64,000 nt of DNA from the NCBI RefSeq assembly GCF_002160955.1, contig NZ_NFLN01000007.1, positions 62,001 through 126,000 of the forward strand. The letters are read 5' to 3'. The DNA comes from Gemmiger sp. An120 (GTDB lineage Bacteria; Bacillota; Clostridia; Oscillospirales; Ruminococcaceae). Shown one piece after another: positions 16,252 through 24,080 of this stretch. Every line of letters starts with the position of its first letter. Positions within the stretch are counted from its first letter, which is position 1. Below the pieces are notes generated by a model. It was not told where the DNA came from. It saw nothing but the letters and a program-made list of their open reading frames with translations, and did no database searches. The position numbers and the translations under genes are program-made.

Positions 16252-16776
16252 TCAGCTGTTCCCCCTTTCCTGGATCTGCCGCTGCAGCATCTGCCGCGCG
16301 CGGTAAAGCTGGGTATGTACGGTCTTGACCGGCCGGCCCAGCGCCGACGCGATCTCGTCCACGGTGCGTTCTTCCAAAAAGTACATCCGTGCCACCGGAC
16401 CATAGGGCTGACGCAGCCCCCGCACCAGGTCCGCGATGGCCGCGGCTTCGTCCCGGTCCACCGCCGCCTGTTCCGGGCTTTGGGGGCCCGGCGGCGCCCC
16501 GGGCCGGGGCGTTTCCGGCATGGCATCCTCTCCGGGCAGACCCACCTTGCGGCACCAGGCGCTTTTCAGGTGGTCTTTTGCCTTGTTGGCCGCAATGCGG
16601 GCCAGCCAGGGCTTGTAGTGCTCCGGCGGGCAGGCGTCCATGTGGGTGTAGGCGGCCAGAAAGGTCTCCTGCGCCAGATCCTGCGCCGTCTGATGATCCT
16701 GTACCAGCTGGTAACAAACGGTATACACGAGGGCCTGGTACTGGCCGACCAGCTTGGAAAATTCTGCGTTTGTCAT
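16252..16776 (-). CDS. ECF RNA polymerase sigma factor
   Basis: 174 residues with sigma region 2 (about 10-75; QDLAQETFLAAYTHMDA is the region 2.2-2.3 core) and region 4 (about 115-168; RTVDEIASALGRPVKTV with helix-turn-helix), joined by a Pro-rich linker. There is no region 1 or 3, so it is group 4 (ECF). It heads a four-gene operon with its anti-sigma factor. Autoregulation is likely by analogy, but I could not define a convincing ECF promoter. Confidence 0.9.
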   Translation of the reverse strand: MTNAEFSKLVGQYQALVYTVCYQLVQDHQTAQDLAQETFLAAYTHMDACPPEHYKPWLARIAANKAKDHLKSAWCRKVGLPGEDAMPETPRPGAPPGPQSPEQAAVDRDEAAAIADLVRGLRQPYGPVARMYFLEERTVDEIASALGRPVKTVHTQLYRARQMLQRQIQERGNS

Positions 16777-17050
16777 CCAGCCCCTCCCCTCGTTTGTTCC
16801 GTTCTGCTTATACTACGAGCGGGCGGTTTGCCTTTCTTCATCTCTGTACGATTTTTCTGCGGAAATTTTTCCCGGTATGCCAGCGCACGGAAAGCAGGCT
16901 GCCCGCTGCCGTTCTTCCCGTTCTCTCCGCCGTCCCGCCCGGGCCTTTCGCAGCCAAACCAAACAAGCCCGCCGGCGCCAAAAACGCCAACGGGCCTGTT
17001 GTTTGCCCTATACGCCCGCAGTCGGGAACGGTCCGGGGACAATATATGTC

Positions 17051-17848
17051 TCAGCCTTTTTCGCTGTCCAGGCGCTCGCCCTGCACCGCGTGCATGACCA
17101 CCCGGTTGCCCTGGGCCGCCCCCACCGTATTGCAGGTGGACAGGGTCATCACCGGCTTTGTGCCGTCCACCTCAACCCCCATGTCATAGAGGGAGCGGTC
17201 TTTCATCCCCTGCACAAAGGCGGTAAAATCCTCGCCGGGCAGATAGCCCACCATGTATACGCCCGGATCGGTGCTCAGCACCTTTTCAATGGAGAACACA
17301 TCATACTGCCAGATCCCCTCCGGCGTGTAGAGGATGAAGGAGGCCTCTCCCCCGTTTTCCAGGAAAAAGGATTCCTCCAAATAGCTTTTCAGCTGTCCGA
17401 ACATGGAGCCGTCCTTCATATTGTGGCCGTACACGATGGCATGCCAGTCCAGGATCCCCTCGTTGTTTGCCTCCAGAAAGATGCTGCCGCCGTTGTTCCA
17501 GGTGCCGTCCGGCAAAGTGCGCAGATACTGGGTGTTGGTGCGCCCATGTACAATGGGAAAATCAATATTCATCAGCGGCCACTGAATCCAGCCCACCACA
17601 TCGGGCCAGTCCTGGCGCAGCGCGTCAAAGTCCACATCCAACAGCGCGGGCCCCTCTTCTTCCGAAGTGCTGGCCGGGGCGGTGTACTGCTGCTGCATCT
17701 CATCAAAGGTCCGGGCGCTCTGCCGGTATCCCCACCAGGTCCATACCATCACGCCCAGCGCGCCCAGGGCCACCAGCCCCGCCGCGATCTGCACAAACAG
17801 CCAGAATCGGTCACTGCGGCCGGATTTTTTCTTGTCGTTCTTTTCCAT
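17051..17848 (-). CDS. srtB: Class B sortase
   Basis: A 265-residue membrane-anchored transpeptidase: cytosolic Lys-rich N-terminus, one membrane segment (about 15-37), then the sortase barrel. The catalytic triad is H142 (YGHNM), C239 (TLSTCN) and R249 (GNRVVMHA), with the class B helix-containing insert before Cys. It covalently anchors surface proteins. It lies downstream of the surface operon but is separated from it by a bidirectional terminator (17997-18032) and has its own promoter. Likely substrates are the two C-terminally anchored proteins next to it, although neither has a classical LPxTG or NPxTN motif. Confidence 0.92.
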   Translation of the reverse strand: MEKNDKKKSGRSDRFWLFVQIAAGLVALGALGVMVWTWWGYRQSARTFDEMQQQYTAPASTSEEEGPALLDVDFDALRQDWPDVVGWIQWPLMNIDFPIVHGRTNTQYLRTLPDGTWNNGGSIFLEANNEGILDWHAIVYGHNMKDGSMFGQLKSYLEESFFLENGGEASFILYTPEGIWQYDVFSIEKVLSTDPGVYMVGYLPGEDFTAFVQGMKDRSLYDMGVEVDGTKPVMTLSTCNTVGAAQGNRVVMHAVQGERLDSEKG

Positions 17849-17944
17849 CGGGTTTTGCGTTCCTCTCTGTATGCGTTTGTCAGCGTCGCTGCCCTGTGCC
17901 CTCGCCCGCCTGCGGCAGCAGAATGCGTACACGTTTATAGTTTC

Positions 17945-17974
17945 AGTATACGCCCGCGGCCCGGCCGCTGGCAA
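17945..17974 (-). promoter_or_regulatory. Promoter of the sortase gene
   Basis: On the minus strand, TTGCCA (17974-17969) and TATACT (17950-17945) with 18-bp spacing. Confidence 0.6.
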
Positions 17975-17996
17975 GCCTGTTTTCCCGGCAGCAGCC

Positions 17997-18032
17997 AAAA
18001 ACGGGCCCCGGCGTTGCCGCGCCGGGGCCCGT
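17997..18032 (-). terminator. Terminator of the surface operon
   Basis: A 13-bp stem (18001-18013 with 18020-18032), with TTTTT after it on the minus strand and TTTT on the plus strand. Confidence 0.88.
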
Positions 18033-18081
18033 TTTATCTGTGAATCGCTCTATGCCTTTTGGGAAGGATCACCGCAGCGGT

Positions 18082-19080
18082 TTACTCTTCCTCCTGGCCG
18101 CCCTTGCGCTTGCGCAGAGCCACCAGCACGATCAGCAGGATCGCCAGCAGGCCCACAACGCCGCCGATAACCATCGGCATGCTCACGCCTGCCTGGGCAG
18201 TCTCACCACCGGCCTCCGGGGTGCTCTCGTCGGGGATCTCCTCGCCGCCAGCCTGCGGAGTGCTCTCGTCCGGGATGTCCTCACCGCCGGCCTGCGGGGT
18301 CTCCTCGTCGGGGATCTCCTCGCCGCCGTCACCAGCGCCGCCGTCACCAGCGCCGCCATCACCGCCGCCAACAACACCAGCGCCGCCCACCAGGTTCACG
18401 TCGTTGTAATTCACAACCACGTCACCGTTCACATATTCGGTCACTGTGTTTACGTGTACATTCTGGGTGTAATAGAAAGTGAAAACCGTCTGCCCGTCTT
18501 CCAGAATTTCCTGGGTCTGCACCGCACTGCCTACCACAGTAAACTCATCTACCGCAATAGCAGTCAGGGTCAAAGGCAGGCCAACCGTAGCTGTACCGCG
18601 TACACTGGGGGCTACTTCTTCGTCTGTCCCCTGCCGCAGATACTGCACCAGGTAACTGCCTTCGTTACGGTCGCCTTTCAGCGCATACTCAGCAACAAAG
18701 TCGTAATCCGCGGTCACAGCAGACCCCGCTACATAGCCTGTATCGGTACCCACCGCAGTGGTCACAGTATAGTTGCTGTCAGTGCCGGTAACCAGCGTGC
18801 TGTTGGGAGTGGGGGCATTCGGCGCCGTTTTATCACTTGTAACCAGCACGGCAACTACCGTCTTGTCAGCATTTACATAGACATTCTTTTCTTCATCTGT
18901 ATCATAGTTTTCCTGAAGATAGGTAATGTACTCATCGGTAAAGGAACCGTGCTCACCAGCCCGGAAGGTTACCACATAACCGGTATCATCTGCTGCAAAT
19001 GCAGTGGCAACAGGGAGGGCGGCCAGCATGCACAGAGCCATCAGCACCGCCGCAAAGCGTTTCATAAAAGCTTTCCGCAT
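18082..19080 (-). CDS. Surface protein with MucBP-like region and C-terminal anchor
   Basis: 332 residues. Signal peptide to about 29 (ATAFA), then an Asp/Thr-rich ectodomain with a MucBP-like stretch at about 140-215 (YLVQYLRQGTDEEVAPSVRG). A Gly-rich hinge (GGAGDGGAGDGG) leads into three tandem 13-residue repeats of the type EEIPDESTPQAGG, then a hydrophobic segment and a positively charged tail, RKRKGG. It is predicted to be displayed on the cell surface. The membrane anchor looks like a sortase signal but has no LPxTG; the repeated IPDExTPxAGG block is the only candidate recognition element. It is the last gene before the operon terminator. Confidence 0.78.
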   Translation of the reverse strand: MRKAFMKRFAAVLMALCMLAALPVATAFAADDTGYVVTFRAGEHGSFTDEYITYLQENYDTDEEKNVYVNADKTVVAVLVTSDKTAPNAPTPNSTLVTGTDSNYTVTTAVGTDTGYVAGSAVTADYDFVAEYALKGDRNEGSYLVQYLRQGTDEEVAPSVRGTATVGLPLTLTAIAVDEFTVVGSAVQTQEILEDGQTVFTFYYTQNVHVNTVTEYVNGDVVVNYNDVNLVGGAGVVGGGDGGAGDGGAGDGGEEIPDEETPQAGGEDIPDESTPQAGGEEIPDESTPEAGGETAQAGVSMPMVIGGVVGLLAILLIVLVALRKRKGGQEEE

Positions 19081-19086
19081 GGCTGC

Positions 19087-19848
19087 TCACTCCTCCTTCT
19101 TTTTCTTCTTTTTAGCCGCCAGGATAAACACCAGAACAGCCAGAGCCAGCACACCTACCAGCGGGGCAAAAGCCATGGGATCACCCGTCCGCACACCATT
19201 CAGCCAATACCGGGTCTGAGTAACGACAATGTCCTTCCCTTTCTCATACACTGTCTCAGTACGATTGATGGGAGTGACTTCCTCGGCACGGAACTCAAAG
19301 CTGATTCCGCCCATGGCCTCCATGTAGGTAAAATCTGTACCGGTGGCGTCCGGCTTGATGCGCAGCTCCAACACCGCAGAACTATGGGGATCCAGTGTAG
19401 CTACCAGCACATAGTCGGTGCCCAGTACATCCGCCTCGTTCAGCACAGCCAACTCAGCAGTGCCCTGACCGCCTACCAGAGTACCCGTCTCTTCATCGGC
19501 ACGGGTTGTCTGATCAGCCGTGTTACCGAAGATTACCTGGTCATTCACCAGCATGGTCACCCGGTAACCGGTGTCCTGCGAACCACTTTCTTCATTCAGA
19601 AGGGTCTGCAACACCTTGGTGGACATATAAAAGTTCACCGATGCATTGCTGTTATTCACAAGGTCAAAGCTGCCGGAGCTCTCTACGCCGGGCATCATGT
19701 ACTCGAAACCCGTCAGGTCCGAAGAGGAAACCTTGAGTTCAGTGCTGCCGTCATAGGTAACGGAAACGCTGCTGTCCGCGTAGCAGCCAAGGGCTGCCAC
19801 CAGAGCCAGGCTCAGCACCAGCACAAGGGCAAACAAACGTTTTGTCAT
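19087..19848 (-). CDS. Secreted, C-terminally anchored surface protein
   Basis: 253 residues: signal peptide (cleavage near CYA, about residue 24), an all-beta-looking ectodomain, and a C-terminal anchor of about 20 hydrophobic residues with a poly-Lys tail. Just before the anchor is GVRTGDPMAF, which resembles the TGD form of a sortase signal without the leading LP. I do not recognise the ectodomain; its repeated mention of Asn-rich and Asp/Thr-rich strands suggests a structural role. It starts 27 bp after the SipW-type substrate gene and precedes the other anchored protein by 6 bp, so it belongs to the surface operon. Confidence 0.72.
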   Translation of the reverse strand: MTKRLFALVLVLSLALVAALGCYADSSVSVTYDGSTELKVSSSDLTGFEYMMPGVESSGSFDLVNNSNASVNFYMSTKVLQTLLNEESGSQDTGYRVTMLVNDQVIFGNTADQTTRADEETGTLVGGQGTAELAVLNEADVLGTDYVLVATLDPHSSAVLELRIKPDATGTDFTYMEAMGGISFEFRAEEVTPINRTETVYEKGKDIVVTQTRYWLNGVRTGDPMAFAPLVGVLALAVLVFILAAKKKKKKEE

Positions 19849-19875
19849 CGTATTTCACCTGTCTTTCCGCTGTGC

Positions 19876-20583
19876 TCAGTCCGAAATGCTCACAATGTTG
19901 CCGTTTTCATCCAGTTCCACGTTAACGCCCCAAGCGGACAGGATACCCGCTTTGTTCAGCTCGTTGTCACCTTTTACAAACTGTACGCCTTCGGCCTCGG
20001 CCTCCAGGATGATACCCTTGTTGGCATAATCGTTATTTGCGTTAGTGGCCAATTCCAGGGATTCCAGCAGATGGCCAGTCTGTTCACCCGGCTGCAGCGG
20101 AGCGCTGAAATAGAACACCTGGGTCTCGCTCTTGGTGCGGCCAGAGAAGAAGCCGCCAAAGGCGTCATCAACCTTCCGGGCACTCATCCAACCGTCATTT
20201 TCAGCGGGATTCAGGGTCACCAGCGAAGAATCCAGGTCGGTCCGCTTTTCATAAAGCGGGAAACCGTACTCGTCAACCTCGCCCGTCGGCTCACCCCAAT
20301 ATTTTGTAACGGTAACGCGCACATAGGCAGGCACGTTGCCCTGGTTATACACACTATACGTTTCATCCAGCGATCGATAGCCGCCCGGAGAAACGTCGCT
20401 CAGATCCACAGCCCCATCGCTCATAGGACGGAAACTGTTCCAGAGGATGGAAAGCCTCGGCGCTTCAAGGGATGCACCCACAGCGGTGGTTCCCTGCGCC
20501 TGCTGTGCGGCCAATGTGCCGCCCGCGGCCACTGCAAACACGAGAGCGGCAGTGACAGCCATTAAAATGTATCTTTTCTTCAC
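19876..20583 (-). CDS. SipW-type secreted protein (fibre subunit candidate 4)
   Basis: 235 residues starting at a GTG that overlaps the TGA of the upstream signal peptidase gene (GTGA), with GGGAG 9 bp before it. The signal sequence ends in the SipW-type pattern AVAAGGTLAAQQA; the mature part has the strand pattern VPAYVRVTVTKYW common in TasA/camelysin-like proteins. Translational coupling to SipW-2 strongly suggests that this is the peptidase's dedicated substrate. Fibre formation is an inference from the family. Confidence 0.78.
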   Translation of the reverse strand: MKKRYILMAVTAALVFAVAAGGTLAAQQAQGTTAVGASLEAPRLSILWNSFRPMSDGAVDLSDVSPGGYRSLDETYSVYNQGNVPAYVRVTVTKYWGEPTGEVDEYGFPLYEKRTDLDSSLVTLNPAENDGWMSARKVDDAFGGFFSGRTKSETQVFYFSAPLQPGEQTGHLLESLELATNANNDYANKGIILEAEAEGVQFVKGDNELNKAGILSAWGVNVELDENGNIVSISD

Positions 20584-21077
20584 TTGAAACTCTCCCTTTT
20601 CTTGAACTTGTCTGCAAGTGCCCACAAAAGGAATGCCAGGGCGAAGATCACTATGCAAACAGCGATGCCGCCGGGCGATTGTAAAGCCATGGCGGCGGCG
20701 CCCAGGCATGGAACGGAGAATGTAACGACGCCCAAAACCTGGCTGTATAGCACGGGGTATATATCCTCCCCGGCGTTGGCGTCGCCTTTGGTGGTCAGCT
20801 TTCCACTGTCCACATCGTTGGAAACCACACGGTGGGTTTCAGAAAGATCACTGCCTGTTCCCTTGGAGTAGGTCACGATATCACCGGCTTGCAGCGCGGC
20901 GGGATCGCAGGCCTTTACATAGACCGCACAGCCCACAGGCAGGGCGGGGGTCATGCTGGGGGTAAGTACGCTGTAAATTTGATATCCGAATAATTTTGGA
21001 ACGGTATGAAGGAGGGCGCAGGCCAGCAAGGCCAGCATAAGCAGCGTGGCAAGCACACTGCAGATTCTGCTTTTCAT
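20580..21077 (-). CDS. sipW: Signal peptidase I, SipW type (second copy)
   Basis: A 165-residue membrane serine protease of the ER/archaeal-like type: S41 in TPSMTP, H82 in ETHRVV in place of the bacterial lysine, and D99 in TTKGDAN. Membrane segments are at about 5-28 and 130-152. It cleaves the special signal sequences of TasA/camelysin-like proteins. It overlaps the next gene (its probable substrate) by 4 bp. Compared with the copy at 23469 it is shorter and has a Lys-rich tail. Two such peptidases in one operon is unusual. Confidence 0.88.
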   Translation of the reverse strand: MKSRICSVLATLLMLALLACALLHTVPKLFGYQIYSVLTPSMTPALPVGCAVYVKACDPAALQAGDIVTYSKGTGSDLSETHRVVSNDVDSGKLTTKGDANAGEDIYPVLYSQVLGVVTFSVPCLGAAAMALQSPGGIAVCIVIFALAFLLWALADKFKKRESFK

Positions 21078-21142
21078 CCGACCTGCGCGCCTCCTGTTGC
21101 TTTCTACCGTCTAAAGGACCAGCAGGTCCTCAAAGGGAGATC

Positions 21143-22030
21143 TTACTTGTTGTTGAAGGGAGCGTCATCCTTGTAGCTCTCGAAGACCTTGTCCTCAGTG
21201 CCGTTGTTGCAAGCATCAACGACCATATCGGCAAAATAGGTCCAGGAAGAACCGTCCATCTCAGGCAGATGCTCAGCCTGGATAGCAAACGCCTGGGTCT
21301 TCAGCTGGAAGTTCAGGCCGGCCAGCTCGTTGCCGTAAGTATCGGGCTCAGCGCCGTTGCCCATGCGGTTGGGCTCGCCAATGAAGACGCGGTCGAAGAC
21401 ATTCAGGGTGATGCCGGCGGGGACCTGGTTCAGCGGAGCGGTGATGGACTCGTTTTTGCCGTCGCCATCGGTATCAGCCAGGCCCTGCTTCTTGCCGCTG
21501 GCAACCAGCAGGAAGGAGCCGTCCTCCAGACGGAAAGCGGTCCAGGACGGGGTGGTGGTGGTGGGCTCGGTGAAGACATTTTCTTCCGGGGTGGCAGGGA
21601 TGCCCGCGCATTTCACAGGGCGACGGGTCACAGCGTTCTCGATCAGCTCATAGGCCAGAGCATTCTGCTCGTCGGTCAGGCCCTCGCCCTCGACCCACAG
21701 ATGAACAGCCACATAGCTGAAAACAGAGTTGTCAGAAACGCTGATGTTCATGTTCTTGTCCAGAACATCACCGGGGACGATATCGTCGAACTTGATGCCG
21801 GTGTAGGTGCGGTCGCCATGGCCGCCGATGGTGGTGTTGTCCAGGATTTCGGGATTGCCGTCGCCATCAGGATCGCCGGATTCCCACAGAACGATGTCCA
21901 CCTCACCGCTGGTGAAGGTGTTGGTCATGGTCTGGGTCTGATCGGTGAAGTAGGCCAGAGTGCCACCCACAGCGATGACCGCGACCAGGCACAGGCTCAG
22001 AGCTGCTACCAGGAGATTACGCTTCTTCAT
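21143..22030 (-). CDS. TasA/camelysin-like SipW-dependent protein (fibre subunit candidate 3)
   Basis: 295 residues with the characteristic signal sequence LVAVIAVGGTLAYFTD followed by the mature start DQTQTMTNTFTSGEVDI, the classic CalY/TasA pattern. The mature domain contains Asp-rich calcium-like loops (DPDGDGNPE and DTDGDGKNE). It is likely exported, processed by a SipW peptidase and assembled at the surface. It has the highest similarity to TasA-type fibre proteins in the cluster and is larger than the others. The ribosome site is GAGGTAC. Confidence 0.82.
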   Translation of the reverse strand: MKKRNLLVAALSLCLVAVIAVGGTLAYFTDQTQTMTNTFTSGEVDIVLWESGDPDGDGNPEILDNTTIGGHGDRTYTGIKFDDIVPGDVLDKNMNISVSDNSVFSYVAVHLWVEGEGLTDEQNALAYELIENAVTRRPVKCAGIPATPEENVFTEPTTTTPSWTAFRLEDGSFLLVASGKKQGLADTDGDGKNESITAPLNQVPAGITLNVFDRVFIGEPNRMGNGAEPDTYGNELAGLNFQLKTQAFAIQAEHLPEMDGSSWTYFADMVVDACNNGTEDKVFESYKDDAPFNNK

Positions 22031-22163
22031 GATTAAGTACCTCGTTTTTATTTGCTAAATGCCTGCATACCCGCAGGCGCGTTCCTTAATAAAGGTTCCC
22101 CGGCCCGGCCATTGTGGGCCGGGGAAAATGCAAGGATTCAAATTGAACAATTTTGCGTCAGAA

Positions 22164-22751
22164 TCAGGCAGCCTGGAACACGTTATCCTCGACAGCCGCA
22201 GCGTAAGCAGCCTCAGCATCCGCGAAACCGGACTGCTGTACAGCGGCAACCTCGATCTTGATATCACCCAGCTCTTCACCAGTAACTTCGCTCAGGTCCA
22301 TATCCGCAACAGTGACTTTGGTGAACAGAGTGCCCAGATCCCGCACACTTTCCTGGCCAGTCACAGCTTTGTACCAAACATTGGTCTGGTCTTCCACCGG
22401 GAGCCAACCCTCAGTAATAGCACCCAGAGTCATGTTCGCGCCAACAGTCACGCGGGCAAAGACATAGGCGTCCACAGCGGTGGTGACGGTCAGCTTGGGA
22501 GCCTTGTTCAGGTCCTGTCCAGGTACGACATTGGTGTAATCATAGCCCTTGTCACTATTCGGGGTGATCGTTTCATTCTTGACAGGTACCGGCTGATCCT
22601 CAGACAGGGTAACATCAATCCCCGCAGCAAACTGGAAGGTGTTGGTGACAGCGCCATCCGTGTCGGACAGGTAAGCCAGGGTGCCGCCAACGGCGATCAC
22701 GGCGACCAGGCACAGGGACAGGGCCATCATAAGTACGTTTTTCTTTTTCAT
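22164..22751 (-). CDS. SipW-dependent secreted protein (fibre subunit candidate 2)
   Basis: 195 residues. Its signal sequence VAVIAVGGTLAYLSDTDG is nearly identical to that of the larger protein at 22030, and the mature start is GAVTNTFQFAAGIDVTLSE. It is short and acidic with no anchor. The A/E-rich C-terminal end (AEAAYAAAVEDNV) may be helical. In the 133-bp gap downstream there is a C+G hairpin (CCCCGGCCC with GGGCCGGGG) that could partially limit read-through and set subunit ratios. Confidence 0.8.
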   Translation of the reverse strand: MKKKNVLMMALSLCLVAVIAVGGTLAYLSDTDGAVTNTFQFAAGIDVTLSEDQPVPVKNETITPNSDKGYDYTNVVPGQDLNKAPKLTVTTAVDAYVFARVTVGANMTLGAITEGWLPVEDQTNVWYKAVTGQESVRDLGTLFTKVTVADMDLSEVTGEELGDIKIEVAAVQQSGFADAEAAYAAAVEDNVFQAA

Positions 22752-22929
22752 GATGAAATCTCCTCTTCTTGTTTTTTAGACGCACCTTGCGCCTTAGGAT
22801 ACATTCGGGTTGGCGGCCGCGCCGCCGGGGGAATTCCTTCCGGTCTCCTGTAATTCAGTTTACCGGAAGGAGGATAAAAAAGCGGTTAAAGCATCGTATG
22901 AATTTGATATTTTCTCCGCTCTTTTGCGA

Positions 22930-23469
22930 TTATTCTTCCTTTTCGGAAGATTCGGCGGCCTGCAGGGCTTTCTTCTTGTCTTCCTCACCCGCGTCGATAA
23001 TGGCCGGGATGAAGTTGAGCAGAATCACCACCACGAGCACACCGCACACCACCATGATACCGGTGGGTGTTTTGATGTTCATGGCGATATAGCCGAGATA
23101 CGGCAGATGGAACTTGGTTTCGCCAAAGACCTGGCTGAACGCCACTGGACCATCCTCCACCTCGTTGGCGTCACCCTTGGTGATCAGAGTACTCGTCTCC
23201 GGGTCAACGCTGACCACCCGGTGGGTGACCATCGTTTCACCGTCTTTAAGCAGGTAGGTGCACACATCGCCGGGCTGCAGCACCGCAGGATCATCCAGCG
23301 GCTTCACATAGATCAGGCTGCCTACCGGGATGTTGGGCTCCATACTGCCGGTGAGCACGGCCATCTCCTTGTAGCCCAACAGCATGGGCACCAGGATGAT
23401 GGCCGCCACCGCCGCCAGCAACAGCAGCACCACCGTGGATAGAAAATTGCAGATTTTTTTAACGATCAT
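22930..23469 (-). CDS. sipW: Signal peptidase I, SipW type (first copy)
   Basis: A 179-residue ER/archaeal-like signal peptidase: S42 in TGSMEP, H83 in VTHRVV, D100 in TKGDANEVED, an N-terminal membrane segment (about 10-31) and a second near 137-157, then a charged cytosolic tail rich in Lys and Glu. It is located between two substrate genes. Unlike the second copy it is not overlapping a substrate gene, with 26 bp upstream and 178 bp downstream. Confidence 0.9.
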   Translation of the reverse strand: MIVKKICNFLSTVVLLLLAAVAAIILVPMLLGYKEMAVLTGSMEPNIPVGSLIYVKPLDDPAVLQPGDVCTYLLKDGETMVTHRVVSVDPETSTLITKGDANEVEDGPVAFSQVFGETKFHLPYLGYIAMNIKTPTGIMVVCGVLVVVILLNFIPAIIDAGEEDKKKALQAAESSEKEE

Positions 23470-23495
23470 TCAGTTTTGCTCCTGGTTGCCTGGGA

Positions 23496-24053
23496 TCAGT
23501 TGAACGCTTCCGGACCGTTCGCTTCGGCGCTTGCCAACACGCTCTCGTGGTAGACATAGATGTCGAACAGCGCGCTTTCGTCCGCCGAGATGTTCTCAAC
23601 GCCGTCGAACAGGGGCTCGGTCTGCTGGTTTTGCGTCAGGGAAACGGTGTAATAGTACCAGCCGTCGTCATTCGGCTGCCAATAGGCACCGGTATCCGTC
23701 CACCAAACGTTTTGCTGCGGCCCGAACTCGCCGGTTGCAAAGGTCGCCGTAGTGTTATAGCGAATGGTCATGTCGCCCTCGGTGACCGGAACGGGAGAAC
23801 CATCCCGGGTGACCACCACGGCGCGGGCCCGCACATAGACCTCGGAGGCGCCATAGTTGACCACATAGGGGGTCTTAGCGCTGGCGTCTTTGTTATCCAC
23901 CGGCTCCTCGATCTCTGTGTTGACATCGGCCAGGGCGAAGCTGTTGATGACCAGATCGCCTTCTGCCACCAGATAGGCCAGCGTGCCGCCAACCAGCACC
24001 ACCGCTATCAGCAGAACGGAAAGCAACAAGGTAATAATCGATTTACGTTTCAT
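23496..24053 (-). CDS. SipW-dependent secreted protein (fibre subunit candidate 1)
   Basis: 185 residues. The signal sequence ends in VVLVGGTLAYLVAEGD; the mature part contains VYVRARAVVVTRDGSPVPV and an aromatic patch VWWTDTGAYWQPNDDGWYYY. No C-terminal anchor. It directly follows the giant adhesin gene (27 bp) and precedes SipW-1. By position it may be the assembly or tip-associated minor subunit, but nothing in the sequence shows which. Confidence 0.78.
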   Translation of the reverse strand: MKRKSIITLLLSVLLIAVVLVGGTLAYLVAEGDLVINSFALADVNTEIEEPVDNKDASAKTPYVVNYGASEVYVRARAVVVTRDGSPVPVTEGDMTIRYNTTATFATGEFGPQQNVWWTDTGAYWQPNDDGWYYYTVSLTQNQQTEPLFDGVENISADESALFDIYVYHESVLASAEANGPEAFN

Positions 24054-24080
24054 GTTTCTCTCTCCTTTCTACTGATTTTG

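Noticed and set aside
22060-22130. Strong C+G hairpin after the 195-residue SipW-type gene as a terminator
   Set aside because: No U-tract follows on the minus strand and the operon seems to continue; it is more likely a processing or attenuation hairpin.
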